This document shows positions 27,561 to 38,158 of a DNA stretch of 64,000 nucleotides, in pieces. This stretch comes from Mycobacterium simiae (lineage in GTDB: Bacteria; Actinomycetota; Actinomycetes; Mycobacteriales; Mycobacteriaceae). A program made the position numbers and the translations under genes. Under the pieces are notes generated by a model, which had not been told where the DNA came from, made no database searches, and was given only the letters and a program-made list of their open reading frames with translations. The stretch's first letter is position 1, and every line of letters starts with the position of its first letter. The DNA lies in NCBI RefSeq assembly GCF_008370645.1, contig NZ_VTZN01000003.1, positions 1 through 64,000 on the forward strand, read 5' to 3'.

Positions 27561-28141
27561 GCGTCCGACACGGCCCGCCACTTGAAGTCCGCCGGCGGAT
27601 GACTCACCTTCTTTACCAGAATCGTGCTGTTGAGATAGCTGGGTGCCGCTGCTCGGCGCAGCCGGCCGGGAGCGTTCGACATTATCGGCGCCCGATAGTT
27701 ATGAGCGCTCTCGATGCACTCCAAACCGATCTGCGGGCTGAACAGGGTCTCGAGCCCTTCCTTGCTGAATCGGTAATAGTCGTGCGGGTGGGCGTGGAGG
27801 GGAAACGTCTGGTGCGTCATGACAAACATGAATCCGCCGACCTTGAGCGTTCGCGACATTTCGACAGCAGCAACCCATGGGTACTGGATGTGCTCCAGCA
27901 CCGAACACGAAATGATGGCGTCGAAGCTCTGCTCCCCGAAGACCGTGGATAGCTCACATACATCGGCGACAACGTCCACGTCTTGGCCGCTGGCGAAGTC
28001 GGACCCGATGTATTTGGCGGCGTGTGGTACCCAGTCTCGATGGACAGTTGAGGGCGTTCGGGCGACCCGCCTGGTGCCGATTTCGAGCACGACCGGGCAG
28101 TCGAATTGCTTGATCAGTTCTTTGAATTTGTCGGCAGACAC
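27557..28141 (-). CDS. Methyltransferase (Rv1498c-like)
   Basis: A 194-residue class I SAM methyltransferase-like protein. VVLEIGTRRVAR occupies the SAM loop position, YIGSDFASGQDVDVVADVCE is motif II, FDAIISCSVLEHIQYPWVAA and LKVGGFMFVMTHQTFPLHAH follow. HDYYRFSKEGLETLF is typical of the Methyltransf_11 subgroup. The positional counterpart in H37Rv is Rv1498c (205 aa), annotated as a probable methyltransferase. It is convergent with dodecin, sharing four bases. Whether it acts on LOS is unknown. Confidence 0.82.
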   Translation of the reverse strand: MSADKFKELIKQFDCPVVLEIGTRRVARTPSTVHRDWVPHAAKYIGSDFASGQDVDVVADVCELSTVFGEQSFDAIISCSVLEHIQYPWVAAVEMSRTLKVGGFMFVMTHQTFPLHAHPHDYYRFSKEGLETLFSPQIGLECIESAHNYRAPIMSNAPGRLRRAAAPSYLNSTILVKKVSHPPADFKWRAVSDA

Positions 28142-28393
28142 AACGTCACATTCTAAGCGACGTGCGAGATCTTCATCTCAAGTCAAAAAAATCGCCCCGT
28201 CCGTCGCTACCCGATAGCCTGCACTGCTGCTCACTACCGAGCACTTCGAAACCAGGCTTCCCGCTGCAGGATTCGTCGCCCTAACTCAGCCTGCCACCAG
28301 CCCCGGCTCCGAATACGGCACCAGGAATCCATCATTGGACGATCCGCTAGCCGGTCCGGCCCGCAACCAGCCGCCGCCAGCAGCAGGACCCGA
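28142..28393. other. Intergenic region upstream of the Rv1498c-like gene
   Basis: No gene is recognised. It contains an A-run near 28184 and presumably the promoter of the minus-strand methyltransferase. Short minus-strand frames here may continue the decayed gene described next. Confidence 0.35.
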
Positions 28394-28938
28394 TCAAGCG
28401 GCCGTCGCCGACACTTCACCAAACAAGGCGGTGCAGCCGTACAGGTGGTAGGCGTAGGCACGGGCGCGCAGATAGTGGTCGATGCTGAGTTCGCCGCCGT
28501 CGAAGGTGAGAGACGCACTGCATCGTTCGTTTCGTTGTGCCATCGACACAGCAGGTGGCGTCAGCGTCAGTTGAATAGCGCCGAGCACACACTCGAAGCG
28601 CGCCGCACTGCCAGCGTGGGCGTGCACTTCGTCGTCGCTGAGCTCGAGGTGCGCCCGGATCCGTTGCAGCGGTAGGTCATAACCTGCTCGAACCACGCCT
28701 TGCCGTCCGGCTGGTCGTCGTCGCGTTGCTAGGCGGCCGTGAGTGTTCCATGGCGCCCAAGGACTTTCATGGCGTCGCCGTTGTCAGCCGGCGGACCCCA
28801 ACCCTGCGCCGAGCAGATGCGCTGGGCGATATCGACACACTCCTCGATGACATCACAAAGGTATGGGCTGTCCGTCGAAATAGACCGCAAAGTCGGCATC
28901 GGAATTTGGGCCGGCAGTGCCCGAGACTCGACTGCCAT
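28394..28938 (-). pseudogene. Probable decayed gene of unknown family
   Basis: Two consecutive minus-strand segments look like pieces of one protein. Bases 28938-28729 encode a 69-residue piece containing MPTLRSISTDSPYLCDVIEE and ICSAQGWGPPADNGDAMKVL, ending in a stop. After the stop the same frame reads DDQPDGKAWFEQV, then similar-quality sequence continues in another frame from 28696 to 28394 (YDLPLQRIRAHLELSDDEVH, LTFDGGELSIDHYLRARAYA). Non-random composition and the hand-over of frames suggest a stop plus a frameshift. I do not recognise the family, and a pair of small real genes cannot be ruled out. Confidence 0.35.
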
Positions 28939-28958
28939 CTTGCAACAGATTCTAGACC

Positions 28959-30245
28959 TCAGCCCGCGACGGCCCCCGGCTCGCAATACAACGCCCCGAA
29001 CCCATGCACCGGCTGGTAACCGTGCTTGCGCGCCCTTTCGGCCGCCTGCCGAATTAGGGCGTACATAGCGACGAAACCGGCGTGGTCGGTGGCCACCAGC
29101 GGGGTCAACAGCCGGTTGTGCACCAGCGCGAACGCCACTCCGGTCTCGGGGTCGTTCCACCCGATCGAGCCGCCCATGCCGATATGTCCGAACCCTGGCA
29201 TGACGTTGCCGATGGGCAGACTGTGGTAGCCCAAGTGGAAGGCCAGCGGCACGATGAGGTTGCGATCTGGCCGAAGTCGCCGCTCACCGGTCAGGCCCGC
29301 GACCAGCTCCCGGGACAGGAATCGGGTGCCGTCGATCTCGCCGCCGTTGGCAATCGCTCCATACATGCGCGCCAGCGCGCGAGCGGTCACTACCCCATTG
29401 GCGGCGGGTATCTCAGCGTCGAGCATGGGAGTATCGCCCTGAACGGTCGCCAGGATCCCCGGGAAATACATCGAGCGGAATCCCCCGGAGAACTGGTTGG
29501 CGATCTTGTGCACCGCGCAGGTCAGTAACTTGTTGGCGGCGATGTCTTGCGGCATGACGATTTGGGCGGCTTTCGTGGGCGATCCGGCCGGTGGTCGACC
29601 CAGATGGAAGCCGTCAGTGCCCAGCGGCTCGGCAAGCTCCTCGCGGAACAGGGTGCGCATGCTCTTCCCGGTGACCGCCCTGGCGAGCCCCGACATCAGC
29701 CAGCCGAACGTCAGTGCGTGGTATGCCGATTGGCCCAGCAGCCGCCCGGGCGCCGCGGCCGCTAGTCGCTCTTCCATCAGGACGTGATCGAACAGGTCTG
29801 CCAGGCTGGCGCCGCGCAGGCCCGACAAGCCGGCCGTGTGTCTCATCACGTCACGGACGGTGAGCTTATCCTTGCCGTTGGCCGCAAACTCTGGCCAATA
29901 CCAGGCAACTGGCGCCTCGTAGTCGATCAACCCGCGGTCGGCCAGCCGGTGGATCACCGTAGCGGCCATGCCCTTGGTCGCCGAGAACACCATGGGAGCC
30001 GTATCTGCCGTCCACGGCACCTGGCCGTCTCGGTCAGCCCAGCCCTTCCATACGTCAACTACCGGTTGGCCGTCGAGATACACCGCCAGCGCCCCGCCGC
30101 CGAATCGGCGGGCGGGGAACATGCTGGAAAAGAAACGTACGACGCACGAAAATTTGGAGTCCGCTGCGCCGGACACACGATGGCCTGCGTCACGGGCATC
30201 GTGGGGATGGACCTCGCGGCGATCGACTCCGGTGTCTACCGTCAC
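28959..30245 (-). CDS. lipL: LipL, serine esterase of the beta-lactamase fold
   Basis: 428 residues from a GTG at 30245, matching H37Rv LipL/Rv1497 (429 aa). The family VIII esterase / class C beta-lactamase signature FSATKGM (S-x-x-K) lies near residue 88. A Y-x-N-like region follows in YHALTFGWLMSGLARAVTG, and the late GFGHIGMGGSIGWNDPETG gives the H/K-T/S-G equivalent. No clear signal peptide. It hydrolyses short- to medium-chain esters in M. tuberculosis. The gene is downstream of meaB on the same strand with a 63-base gap. Confidence 0.92.
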   Translation of the reverse strand: MTVDTGVDRREVHPHDARDAGHRVSGAADSKFSCVVRFFSSMFPARRFGGGALAVYLDGQPVVDVWKGWADRDGQVPWTADTAPMVFSATKGMAATVIHRLADRGLIDYEAPVAWYWPEFAANGKDKLTVRDVMRHTAGLSGLRGASLADLFDHVLMEERLAAAAPGRLLGQSAYHALTFGWLMSGLARAVTGKSMRTLFREELAEPLGTDGFHLGRPPAGSPTKAAQIVMPQDIAANKLLTCAVHKIANQFSGGFRSMYFPGILATVQGDTPMLDAEIPAANGVVTARALARMYGAIANGGEIDGTRFLSRELVAGLTGERRLRPDRNLIVPLAFHLGYHSLPIGNVMPGFGHIGMGGSIGWNDPETGVAFALVHNRLLTPLVATDHAGFVAMYALIRQAAERARKHGYQPVHGFGALYCEPGAVAG

Positions 30246-30308
30246 AGCTTCGAATTTACTTGGATTTCACAGACCCCAATATCAAACCCGGATTAATTTA
30301 CCGATCCG

Positions 30309-31280
30309 TTAGACCGAGGCAGCCTTGAGTATTTGCTGGGCTGCCAGGGCCGGCGTCAGTTCCCCGGCCCGGACCCGGCGCTCCAAGTCCGAACGGATCT
30401 CGCGCACCTCCGGACTCGACAGCACCCGGTCCAGCACCGCGTCACGCACCAGCTGCCAGGTCCAGTCGACTTGCTGGTCTCGTCGACGCGCTTCGAATTG
30501 CCCGGCTGCGGTCAGAACGGAGCGATGGCGCTCGACGGCATCCCACAGCTCTTCGAGATTGGAACCCGCCATTGCGCTCATGGTGAGAACAGGTGGACGC
30601 CAAAGCGTTTCGTGTGAGTGGATCAAATTGATCGCCGCCGACAGCTCGCGAGCGGCAATGCGGGCTTCGCGCAGATGTTCTCCGTCAGCCTTGTTCACCA
30701 CCACGATGTCTGCCAGCTCCAGCACTCCCTTCTTGATGCCTTGCAATTGGTCGCCACTGCGCGCGAGAGTCAACAGAACGAAGGTGTCGACCATATTGGC
30801 TACCGCGACCTCCGACTGGCCGACCCCGACGGTTTCGACCAGGATCACATCGAAGCCGGCAGCTTCCAGCAGGACTATCGTTTCGCGGGTGGCCTTTGCG
30901 ACTCCGCCCAAGGTGCCCGACGTGGGCGAGGGCCGGATGTAGGCGTCCGGGTGCATCGCCAGCCGCGCCATCCGGGTCTTGTCGCCCAGGATAGAGCCGC
31001 CCGTGCGCGTCGAAGACGGGTCTACGGCCAGCACGGCCACCTTGTGGCCTTGCTCGATCAGGTACATGCCGAGAGCCTCGATGGTGGTGGACTTGCCTAC
31101 CCCGGGCACACCGGTGATGCCGACGCGGTGGGCGTTCCCGGAATCCGGCAGCAACGCTAGCAGCAGCTGTTGTGCCTGCGCTCGATGGTCTTTGCGGGTG
31201 GACTCAAGCAGCGTGATGGCCCGCGGCAGCGCGGCCCGGTCACCGTTGCGGATGGCCTCGGCCAGGTGTTGCGCAGTCAC
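30309..31280 (-). CDS. meaB: MeaB/ArgK-type G3E GTPase, methylmalonyl-CoA mutase chaperone
   Basis: 323 residues from a GTG at 31280. The Walker A is GVPGVGKSTTIEALG, followed by VAVLAVDPSSTRTGGSILGD, FDVILVETVGVGQSE (Walker B/switch) and DIVVVNKADG (NKxD guanine specificity). The C-terminal dimerisation arm is RRVRAGELTPALAAQQIL. MeaB gates cobalamin loading and protects the mutase from inactivation. It is the counterpart of H37Rv Rv1496 (334 aa). It follows mutB by 100 bases on the same strand, without the mazE4/mazF4 genes that lie between them in H37Rv. Confidence 0.93.
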   Translation of the reverse strand: MTAQHLAEAIRNGDRAALPRAITLLESTRKDHRAQAQQLLLALLPDSGNAHRVGITGVPGVGKSTTIEALGMYLIEQGHKVAVLAVDPSSTRTGGSILGDKTRMARLAMHPDAYIRPSPTSGTLGGVAKATRETIVLLEAAGFDVILVETVGVGQSEVAVANMVDTFVLLTLARSGDQLQGIKKGVLELADIVVVNKADGEHLREARIAARELSAAINLIHSHETLWRPPVLTMSAMAGSNLEELWDAVERHRSVLTAAGQFEARRRDQQVDWTWQLVRDAVLDRVLSSPEVREIRSDLERRVRAGELTPALAAQQILKAASV

Positions 31281-31380
31281 CGTGCCAGCTTCGTCGAGCG
31301 CAACGAGCGTACTGCCACGGCGAGAAGATGAGCCGAATCTGGCCGTGGCGGCAGGCTGGCGGAAAGCAGTTGGCCGGACA

Positions 31381-33642
31381 CTAATCGAGCTGGTATCCCA
31401 GCCGCTCGGCGAGCTTTTGCAGCAAGCCGATGGCGGCGTCGGCGATCACCGTTCCGGGCGGGTAGATGGCGGTGGCCCCGGCGGCGTACAACTCGTCGAA
31501 GTCACCTGGAGGAATGACACCGCCGACCACGATCATGATGTCGGGCCGACCTACCGTGGCCAGCGCGTCGCGTAGTGAAGGCACCAGCGTCAGATGCCCG
31601 GCGGCCAGTGAGGACACACCGACGACGTGGACGTCGTTGTCGGCGGCCTCGCGGGCTACCTCCTCGGGTGTGGAAAATAGCGACCCCACGTCGACGTCGA
31701 AGCCGATGTCGGCAAATGCCGTCGCGATCACTTTCTGACCCCGGTCGTGACCGTCCTGGCCCATCTTTGCCACCAGGATGCGCGGCCGGCGGCCGTCGGC
31801 CTCGGCGAACTTCTCCACGAGTTGGCTGGCTTTGGAAAGCGGGGTGATGTTGCCGCCTCCTTGCACTTCATCACGGTAGACGCCGGAAATAGTACGGATT
31901 TCGGCCCGGTGCCGCCCGTACACCTTTTCCAGCGCATCGGATATCTCGCCCACCGTGGCCTTGGCGCGAGCGGCGTTGATGGCCAACGCCAGTAGGTTGT
32001 TGCCTAAACCCTCTTCGCCGGTACGGTCTCGGGCCGCCGCGGCGCGGGTCAGCTCAGCCAGGGCGGCCGCGATCTCGCCTGGGTCGCGGCTGGTCCGCAG
32101 GTCCCGCAGTTTGGCCAGTTGCTCAGCGCGCACCCGGCTATTGTCGACCTTGAGCACCTCGATCTGTTGATCTTCGTCGACCCGGTACTTATTCACCCCA
32201 ATCACCGGCTGCTGGCCAGAGTCGATGCGGGCTTGGGTACGTGCGGCGGCCTCCTCGATGCGCAGTTTGGGAATGCCGTCGCTGATCGCTTGTGCCATGC
32301 CGCCGTGCTCGGCCACCTCGTCGATGTGGGCACGCGCGCGCTGAGCGAGCTGATGGGTCAACCACTCCACGTAATAGGAGCCGCCCCAGGGGTCGATAGG
32401 CCTAGTCGTGCCGGATTCCTGCTGTAGCAGCAGCTGAGTGTTACGGGCGATGCGGGCCGAGAAGTCGGTGGGCAGCGCCAGCGCCTCGTCGAGCGCGTTG
32501 GTGTGCAACGACTGCGTGTGGCCTTGGGTGGCGGCCATCGCCTCGATGCAGGTGCGGGCGACGTTGTTGAAGACATCCTGCGCCGTCAGCGACCAGCCTG
32601 ACGTCTGCGAATGGGTGCGCAGCGAGAGCGATTTGGGGTTCTGCGCGCCGAACCCGGCGACGAGCTCACTCCACAGCAGCCGACCCGCACGCAATTTGGC
32701 GACTTCCATGAAGAAGTTCATGCCGATGCCCCAGAAAAAGGACAGCCGGGGCACAAACGTGTCGATGTCCAGGCCCGCGTCCAGCCCGGCCTTGATGTAG
32801 TCGACGCCGTCGGCCAAGGTGTACGCCAGTTCCAAATCCGCTGTCGCTCCGGCTTCCTGGATGTGATAGCCGGAAATAGAGATGGAGTTGAACTTCGGCA
32901 TCTTGGCGCTGGTGTAAGCGAAGATATCGGAGATGATCCGCATGGAGGGCTTGGGCGGATAAATGTAGGTGTTGCGGACCATAAATTCTTTGAGGATATC
33001 GTTCTGGATGGTGCCGGCGAGTTTTTCCGGGGGTACCCCCTGCTCCTCGGCCGCGACCACATACAACGCCAGGATCGGCAGCACCGCCCCGTTCATCGTC
33101 ATCGACACACTCACCGCCGACAGGTCGATGCCGTCGAACAACTGCCGCATGTCAAGAATGGAATCAATTGCCACACCAGCCATTCCGACGTCGCCCTGCA
33201 CGCGGGGATGGTCGGAGTCGTAGCCCCGGTGGGTGGCCAGGTCGAAAGCGACCGACAGGCCCTTCTGACCGGCGGCCAGATTCCGGCGGTAGAACGCGTT
33301 GGAATCGGCAGCGGTGGAGAAGCCGGCGTACTGCCGAATGGTCCACGGCTGGTTGACATACATCGTCGGATACGGACCGCGTACAAACGGCGGCTCGCCG
33401 GGGAAGCTATGCAGCGGGTAACCGTCGGCTGCGGCGGCGCGCCCGTCGGCGGCGATGTAAACAGGTTTGACGTCAATGCCTTCCGGCGTATGCCAGTGCA
33501 ACTGGTCTGGCGTGTAGGAGTGCGCTGCCGCAGCCGCGGCGACAAACTTTTCCACCGCTTGTTCGGTGGCCGGCTGCACGGCGCGCCCGCCGTGCAGCGG
33601 GACGTCGGCGAAACTGGCAATCGCAGGTGCGGTGGTTGTCAT
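31381..33642 (-). CDS. mutB: Methylmalonyl-CoA mutase, large subunit
   Basis: 753 residues (H37Rv MutB 750). The N-terminal TIM-barrel binds the CoA ester ([38 protein letters not shown] [30 protein letters not shown]). The C-terminal domain binds adenosylcobalamin in base-off form through the histidine of [17 protein letters not shown], then [14 protein letters not shown] and [14 protein letters not shown]. It interconverts (R)-methylmalonyl-CoA and succinyl-CoA, linking propionate and cholesterol catabolism to the TCA cycle and supplying methylmalonyl-CoA for methyl-branched lipids made by enzymes such as Pks5. ATG 33642 is five bases past the mutA stop. Confidence 0.96.
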   Translation of the reverse strand: MTTTAPAIASFADVPLHGGRAVQPATEQAVEKFVAAAAAAHSYTPDQLHWHTPEGIDVKPVYIAADGRAAAADGYPLHSFPGEPPFVRGPYPTMYVNQPWTIRQYAGFSTAADSNAFYRRNLAAGQKGLSVAFDLATHRGYDSDHPRVQGDVGMAGVAIDSILDMRQLFDGIDLSAVSVSMTMNGAVLPILALYVVAAEEQGVPPEKLAGTIQNDILKEFMVRNTYIYPPKPSMRIISDIFAYTSAKMPKFNSISISGYHIQEAGATADLELAYTLADGVDYIKAGLDAGLDIDTFVPRLSFFWGIGMNFFMEVAKLRAGRLLWSELVAGFGAQNPKSLSLRTHSQTSGWSLTAQDVFNNVARTCIEAMAATQGHTQSLHTNALDEALALPTDFSARIARNTQLLLQQESGTTRPIDPWGGSYYVEWLTHQLAQRARAHIDEVAEHGGMAQAISDGIPKLRIEEAAARTQARIDSGQQPVIGVNKYRVDEDQQIEVLKVDNSRVRAEQLAKLRDLRTSRDPGEIAAALAELTRAAAARDRTGEEGLGNNLLALAINAARAKATVGEISDALEKVYGRHRAEIRTISGVYRDEVQGGGNITPLSKASQLVEKFAEADGRRPRILVAKMGQDGHDRGQKVIATAFADIGFDVDVGSLFSTPEEVAREAADNDVHVVGVSSLAAGHLTLVPSLRDALATVGRPDIMIVVGGVIPPGDFDELYAAGATAIYPPGTVIADAAIGLLQKLAERLGYQLD

Positions 33643-33647
33643 CGTGA

Positions 33648-35501
33648 CTAGGCTCCCAACCGGGTAAGCAGATTCGAAAGTGCTTCGACTGCATCAATTT
33701 TGGCGGTCAAGAACCCGTCGGGCCGATGCTCGGCCTCCCCCAACGCCTGCTCGGGCCCGGCCAGGTACACCCGCTCTATCCCGGCATTTCTCGCAGCCGC
33801 CACTACGCCGGCCGCCTCGTCGAGGTAGCGCTGGTCGGTACCGCACACGACGGCCACCTTGGGTGAGCCCGCATCGCAAACCGCCTTCTCGACACCGGCG
33901 GCGTCGACCGTCCCCGGGTTAAGCTCCTCGATGCCACCAGATGCTAACAAGTTCGCCGCGAAGGTCATCCGGATGTTGTGCTCGGCCAGCGGGCCCAACG
34001 GCAACAACAACACCCGCGGGCGGGAACCGGTGCGGGCCAAATGGTGATCCGAACGATCGCGCAAGGCTTCGAATTCGGCCGCGTAACGCCGCACCCTGGA
34101 AACCGAAGCACCTTGCGGCAGGGCAGGTTCGGCGAGGTTGGGAAATTCGTTGACGCCAGTGATCGCGATACGCCGATGCGCGATGTCGTCGGAGCGGCGG
34201 GCGGCAAGCTCGGCGAGCTGGTCAGCAAGATAGTCACGGGCATCGGCGAACCCGCCACGCGCCTCAATGGACTGGAAATGTTGCCAGGCCTGCTGGGCCA
34301 GCCGTTCGGTGAGGTCCTCGACGAACCAAGACCCGCCCGCCGGGTCCAGCACCCGACCGACATGTGACTCTTCCAAAAGCAGTAGTTGAATATTGCGAGC
34401 AATCCGGCGTGCGAAGCTGTGAGGCGTACCGGGCAGGCCGCCGGGAATCGCCACGTCGAACGGATATACCAGGACAGTGTCAGCGCCGCCCACCCCAGCC
34501 CCGAAAGCGGCCAGCGTGCATCGCAGCATGTTCACCCACGGGTCGCGCTGAGTCATCATCGGCAGCGACGTCTCCGCGTGCAGCGTGACTGCGCCGCCGG
34601 ATGGATCACCAGCAACCTCGGCTACCCGTGCCCACAGCTGGCGCACAGCCCGCATTTTGGCCAGTGTCATGAATTGGTCGTCATCGGCGGCAAGCCGCAG
34701 GCTGATGCTGCGCAGCGCGTCGCCAACCGAGAGCCCGGATTGGGTAAGTAGACGCAGGTAGGCCACTGCGGCGGCCAGGACCCCGGCGAGTTCCCAGGCC
34801 GCGGTGGCGCCCAGGTTGTGAAACGCCGGTCCGTCGACGGTGATCGCCCGCACACCTGGGACACCCGCAACCCGCGCGGCGATCGTAACGACGTCTTCGA
34901 TCACCGGAGCAGGGCGATCACCAAACGACGCCGTTAGTGGGTCAGCACCCAAGTCGATCGACAAGGTGGCGCGCTCTGCTGGCTCCAGCTCCTCGACCAG
35001 CGCCAGGAGCGCATCGCAAGCCGCCGGGTAGTCGGCACCCGCACCGAGGATCACTGGTGCCAGATTCAGGTACACACCGGCCAGCAGCCCCGTGAGCTGA
35101 TCCGGCGTCACCCCAGCCTGCCCCACCCGGATCAGCAGTGCGCTGACGCCCTCATCGAGCGCGGACAGCAGCGCCGCGTTGGCGTCTTGGGTCGCGGCCG
35201 CCTGCGAGGTCGGAAACGACTCGGCGACCTTCCAGCCGGAGTTGACGTCACGCAGCGGGTTGCCGCCGCGCACGTAGGGCCACTGGCCCGGCAGCGGCGG
35301 CTCCGGCAGCTCGTCGAAGGCGGTATAGAGGCCCTGGATCGCGAACCCGTCATGGGTGGGGGTATCCAGCAACCGTTCGGGATGTTCTCCCAACTCGGCG
35401 GGGTCACGACGGGTGGTCTTGGACAGCACGCCGGCAACCGCACTGCGCCAACGCTCGCGAACCTGTTCTAGGTCGGCGAGCTCGGGTACCTCAATGGACA
35501 C
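33648..35501 (-). CDS. mutA: Methylmalonyl-CoA mutase, small subunit
   Basis: 617 residues from a GTG at 35501. This start is chosen over an in-frame ATG at 35552 because AGGAG lies six bases upstream and the N-terminus ([17 protein letters not shown]) then matches H37Rv MutA (615 aa). It has the mutase barrel fold ([39 protein letters not shown]) but a degenerate cobalamin domain without the DxHxxG motif, as expected of the small subunit, which is structural rather than catalytic. It is the first gene of the mutA-mutB-meaB operon. Confidence 0.95.
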   Translation of the reverse strand: MSIEVPELADLEQVRERWRSAVAGVLSKTTRRDPAELGEHPERLLDTPTHDGFAIQGLYTAFDELPEPPLPGQWPYVRGGNPLRDVNSGWKVAESFPTSQAAATQDANAALLSALDEGVSALLIRVGQAGVTPDQLTGLLAGVYLNLAPVILGAGADYPAACDALLALVEELEPAERATLSIDLGADPLTASFGDRPAPVIEDVVTIAARVAGVPGVRAITVDGPAFHNLGATAAWELAGVLAAAVAYLRLLTQSGLSVGDALRSISLRLAADDDQFMTLAKMRAVRQLWARVAEVAGDPSGGAVTLHAETSLPMMTQRDPWVNMLRCTLAAFGAGVGGADTVLVYPFDVAIPGGLPGTPHSFARRIARNIQLLLLEESHVGRVLDPAGGSWFVEDLTERLAQQAWQHFQSIEARGGFADARDYLADQLAELAARRSDDIAHRRIAITGVNEFPNLAEPALPQGASVSRVRRYAAEFEALRDRSDHHLARTGSRPRVLLLPLGPLAEHNIRMTFAANLLASGGIEELNPGTVDAAGVEKAVCDAGSPKVAVVCGTDQRYLDEAAGVVAAARNAGIERVYLAGPEQALGEAEHRPDGFLTAKIDAVEALSNLLTRLGA

Positions 35502-35682
35502 CGATTGCTCCTGTTTCCGCAGCAATTGCCGGGATTGATTCGAGACTGCCACCTAACTAACAAGGCTAATTGATGCCGCTCGTCACAGGCATGACAAGGC
35601 GCGCCGGCAAGGCTGCGGTGCGACACGAAACGCCAGTCTGTGGAAACGCGATATTCACCTGAGCACCGTAGGCTTAAAAGCC

Positions 35683-36447
35683 GTGACGGCTGCCGCCATA
35701 GGTAAAACCACCGATACACTGCGCGGTTTCGTTGTCGCGCTCGGCGCGGCGGCGCGGCAGGTGTCGCTGCGACGGATGGTCGCTACAGTGGCAGGAATCA
35801 CAGTCTTGGGTGCGGTGGCATTGCTGGTTCCGCTGCCCACAGCAATCCAGTGGCGCGACTGGGCGATGTCGGTGGGTCCCTGGTTCCCGTTGGCATTTCT
35901 GCTGGCGCACATTGTGGTCACGGTGCCGCCGTTCCCCCGCACTGTGTTCACCCTTGCCGCCGGGCTGCTCTTCGGACCGCTCGTGGGCGTGCTGATTGCG
36001 GTGATCGCCAGCACCACGAGCGCCGTAATCGCCATGCTGCTGATGCGCGCGACCGGATGGCGGCTGAACCGCTTGGCGCGCCAGCGAGTGGTTGATCGGC
36101 TGGACGAGCGGCTGCGAGAGCGAGGTTGGGTGTCGGTTTTTTCATTGCGCTTGATTCCCGCCGTACCGTTTGCTGCGATCAACTATGCCGCCGGTGCCTC
36201 AGCGGTGCGGGTATCGCCGTTCATGTGGGCCACGCTGGCCGGTCTGCTCCCCGGCACCGCCGCGGTGGTGGTCCTGGGTAACGCGCTCGCCGGTCACGGC
36301 AACCCCTTGCTGATTCTGGTGTCGGTGTGCACAGGCACTTTGGGCATGGCTGGCTTGCTTTTCGAAATCCGTCAGTATCGGCGTCACCATCACCGGGGCC
36401 CCGCCCACTACGACGAGCCCGCCCGCAAACCGGCCGTTACTCACTGA
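35683..36447 (+). CDS. TVP38/TMEM64-family membrane protein (Rv1491c-like)
   Basis: 254 residues from a GTG at 35683 (H37Rv Rv1491c 252 aa). It is a VTT-domain (SNARE-associated, DedA-related) protein with five to six helices. The signature stretch FPRTVFTLAAGLLFGPLVG and the re-entrant second half RLIPAVPFAAINYAAGASAV are clear, and the cytoplasmic tail is histidine-rich (RRHHHRGPAHYDEP). The molecular role in mycobacteria is unknown; relatives act in membrane lipid handling. It is divergent from mutA with 181 bases between them. Confidence 0.9.
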   Translation: MTAAAIGKTTDTLRGFVVALGAAARQVSLRRMVATVAGITVLGAVALLVPLPTAIQWRDWAMSVGPWFPLAFLLAHIVVTVPPFPRTVFTLAAGLLFGPLVGVLIAVIASTTSAVIAMLLMRATGWRLNRLARQRVVDRLDERLRERGWVSVFSLRLIPAVPFAAINYAAGASAVRVSPFMWATLAGLLPGTAAVVVLGNALAGHGNPLLILVSVCTGTLGMAGLLFEIRQYRRHHHRGPAHYDEPARKPAVTH

Positions 36448-36730
36448 GCGCGGAGCAGGTTGCTTTCCTACTGGCTACTGCCCGGATTTGCCTTCTCATC
36501 GGCGTCGCTATAACACCCTGACCATCGCATTTCATCCCTGCAACATCTTCTCGGAATACCCTCTGCCTACGGTTGGTGGCGTCAACGAGATCGCGGACCT
36601 AGTCGCCGCATGCTCTGCAAAGCAGGAATCACATGGACGCAAAGCTACGGGTGGCACTGTGACAACGTGGACCGCCCCGGTAGTCGACGACCCGGTTCAG
36701 CCTCGATCGAGTGCATGGAGATAGCTCCGG
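36448..36730. other. Intergenic region at the left border of the accessory block
   Basis: No gene recognised. H37Rv continues here with Rv1490 and Rv1489, neither of which is seen. The left boundary of the inserted PE_PGRS-arsenic block must lie in or near this segment, but no direct repeat or mobile-element end was found by eye. Confidence 0.4.
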
Positions 36731-38158
36731 ATGTCATTCGTGATCACGACACCAGAAATTCTGTTAGCGGCAAGCACACAACTGGCGGGCATAGGCTCAG
36801 CGATCAGCGAAGCCAACGAGGCGGCTAGGGCGCCGATCACGGAAGTGCTGGCCGCAGGCGCTGATGAGGTTTCGGAGGCCGTCGCATCGATGTTCACCGC
36901 CTACGGTCAGGCATATCAAGCAATCAGTGCTCAGGCGGGGGCATTGCACGACCAGCTGGTGCGCACCATGGCGGCTAATGCGATTGCATATGCCAACACC
37001 GAGGTCGCAGATGTCGAGCAGCTATTGCTGAACGCGGCGAACGCGCCATCAAAGGCCCTCACGGGGCGCGCCTTGATCGGCAACGGCGTCAACGCGACGA
37101 CGCCAGGCCAGGCCGGCGGGTCCGGCGGGTGGCTTTGGGGCAACGGAGGCGACGGGGCGACGGGTGCGCCCGGCCAAGCTGGCGGTCGCGGCGGCGATGC
37201 CGGGCTGTTCGGCAACGGCGGAAACGGCGGCGCCGGAGGAACGGGGCTTGTTGGTGGGTCCGGCGGCGCGGGCGGGTCGGGCGGCTTGCTCGCGGGCAAT
37301 GGCGGTCACGGTGGGCCCGGCGGCGTGGGGGTCAACGGCGGAAATGGCGGCCACGGCGGCGCCGGCGGCGCCGCCGTCGGGCTGTTCGGCCGAGGCGGCG
37401 ACGGCGGAGCCGGTGGCATCGGCGGCACAGGAGCCGCGGGGATCAATCCGTGGAGTAGCGCGGCCCAACACGGGTTCGCCGGTCTCCAAGGCCAGCCCTT
37501 CGCAACCCCCGGCGGGTCCGGCAGCGATGGCACCACCCTCGGGCAAGCCGGCGGCGGCGGCGGCAGGGGCGGAGATGGCGGCGGAGTATCAGATGGCAAT
37601 CCACCCCCTCGCGAACAGATCATTGGGCTGCCCGGCGCGAATGGTGGCGCCGGAGGTGATGGCGCCATGGGCGCGCCTGGCGGCATCGGCGCAACGGGCG
37701 GCAACGGCGGTGCCGGCGGCCGCGGCGGATGGCTGATCGGCAACGGAGGCTTCGGCGGGCCAGGAGGCGCCGGCGGCATCGGTGGCACGGGCGCTGGCGG
37801 CGGAAATGGGGGCGCTGGCGGCAATGGCGGCGCCGGCGCCCAGTTCGACATCGCAGGAGCGAACGGTGCCGGCGGTGACGGCGGTGACGGCGGTCAAGGC
37901 GGTGTCGGGGGCACTGGCGGCAACGGCGGAAACGGTGGTGCTGGTGGCGCGGGCGGACTGTTCGGCCGCTTCGGCGGTGCTGGCGAAGCCGGCTCCGGTG
38001 GCGCCGGCGGCACCGGGGGTGCCGGCGGGGCCGCCGGCACCGGCGGTGCGGGAGGTCATAGCGGCAACGGGATCCTCGACGGCCAGGCGGGCAAAGACGG
38101 CGCAGGCGGCGGCTTCGGCCCCAACGGCACCGCCGGTCAACCCGGACAGCCCCGCTAA
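36731..38158 (+). CDS. PE_PGRS family protein
   Basis: 475 residues. The N-terminal PE domain (about 1-95) starts [20 protein letters not shown] and includes [20 protein letters not shown]. It is followed by the usual linker [17 protein letters not shown], and then a PGRS region rich in GGAGG/GGNGG repeats to the end. A proline/serine-rich interruption (residues about 235-300) breaks the PGRS. PE domains direct secretion through ESX-5; PGRS functions are varied. The gene marks the start of the accessory block. The C-terminal end is followed by eroded PGRS-like sequence, so this copy may be shortened. Confidence 0.9.
   Translation: MSFVITTPEILLAASTQLAGIGSAISEANEAARAPITEVLAAGADEVSEAVASMFTAYGQAYQAISAQAGALHDQLVRTMAANAIAYANTEVADVEQLLLNAANAPSKALTGRALIGNGVNATTPGQAGGSGGWLWGNGGDGATGAPGQAGGRGGDAGLFGNGGNGGAGGTGLVGGSGGAGGSGGLLAGNGGHGGPGGVGVNGGNGGHGGAGGAAVGLFGRGGDGGAGGIGGTGAAGINPWSSAAQHGFAGLQGQPFATPGGSGSDGTTLGQAGGGGGRGGDGGGVSDGNPPPREQIIGLPGANGGAGGDGAMGAPGGIGATGGNGGAGGRGGWLIGNGGFGGPGGAGGIGGTGAGGGNGGAGGNGGAGAQFDIAGANGAGGDGGDGGQGGVGGTGGNGGNGGAGGAGGLFGRFGGAGEAGSGGAGGTGGAGGAAGTGGAGGHSGNGILDGQAGKDGAGGGFGPNGTAGQPGQPR

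Noticed and set aside
32611..33651. Plus-strand frame opposite mutB
   Set aside because: Antisense shadow; mutB carries all catalytic motifs in the minus strand.
37100..38158. Dense repeats that could be taken for a repeat array
   Set aside because: They are GGX codon repeats of the PGRS domain in a single long frame, without regular spacers, so not CRISPR.
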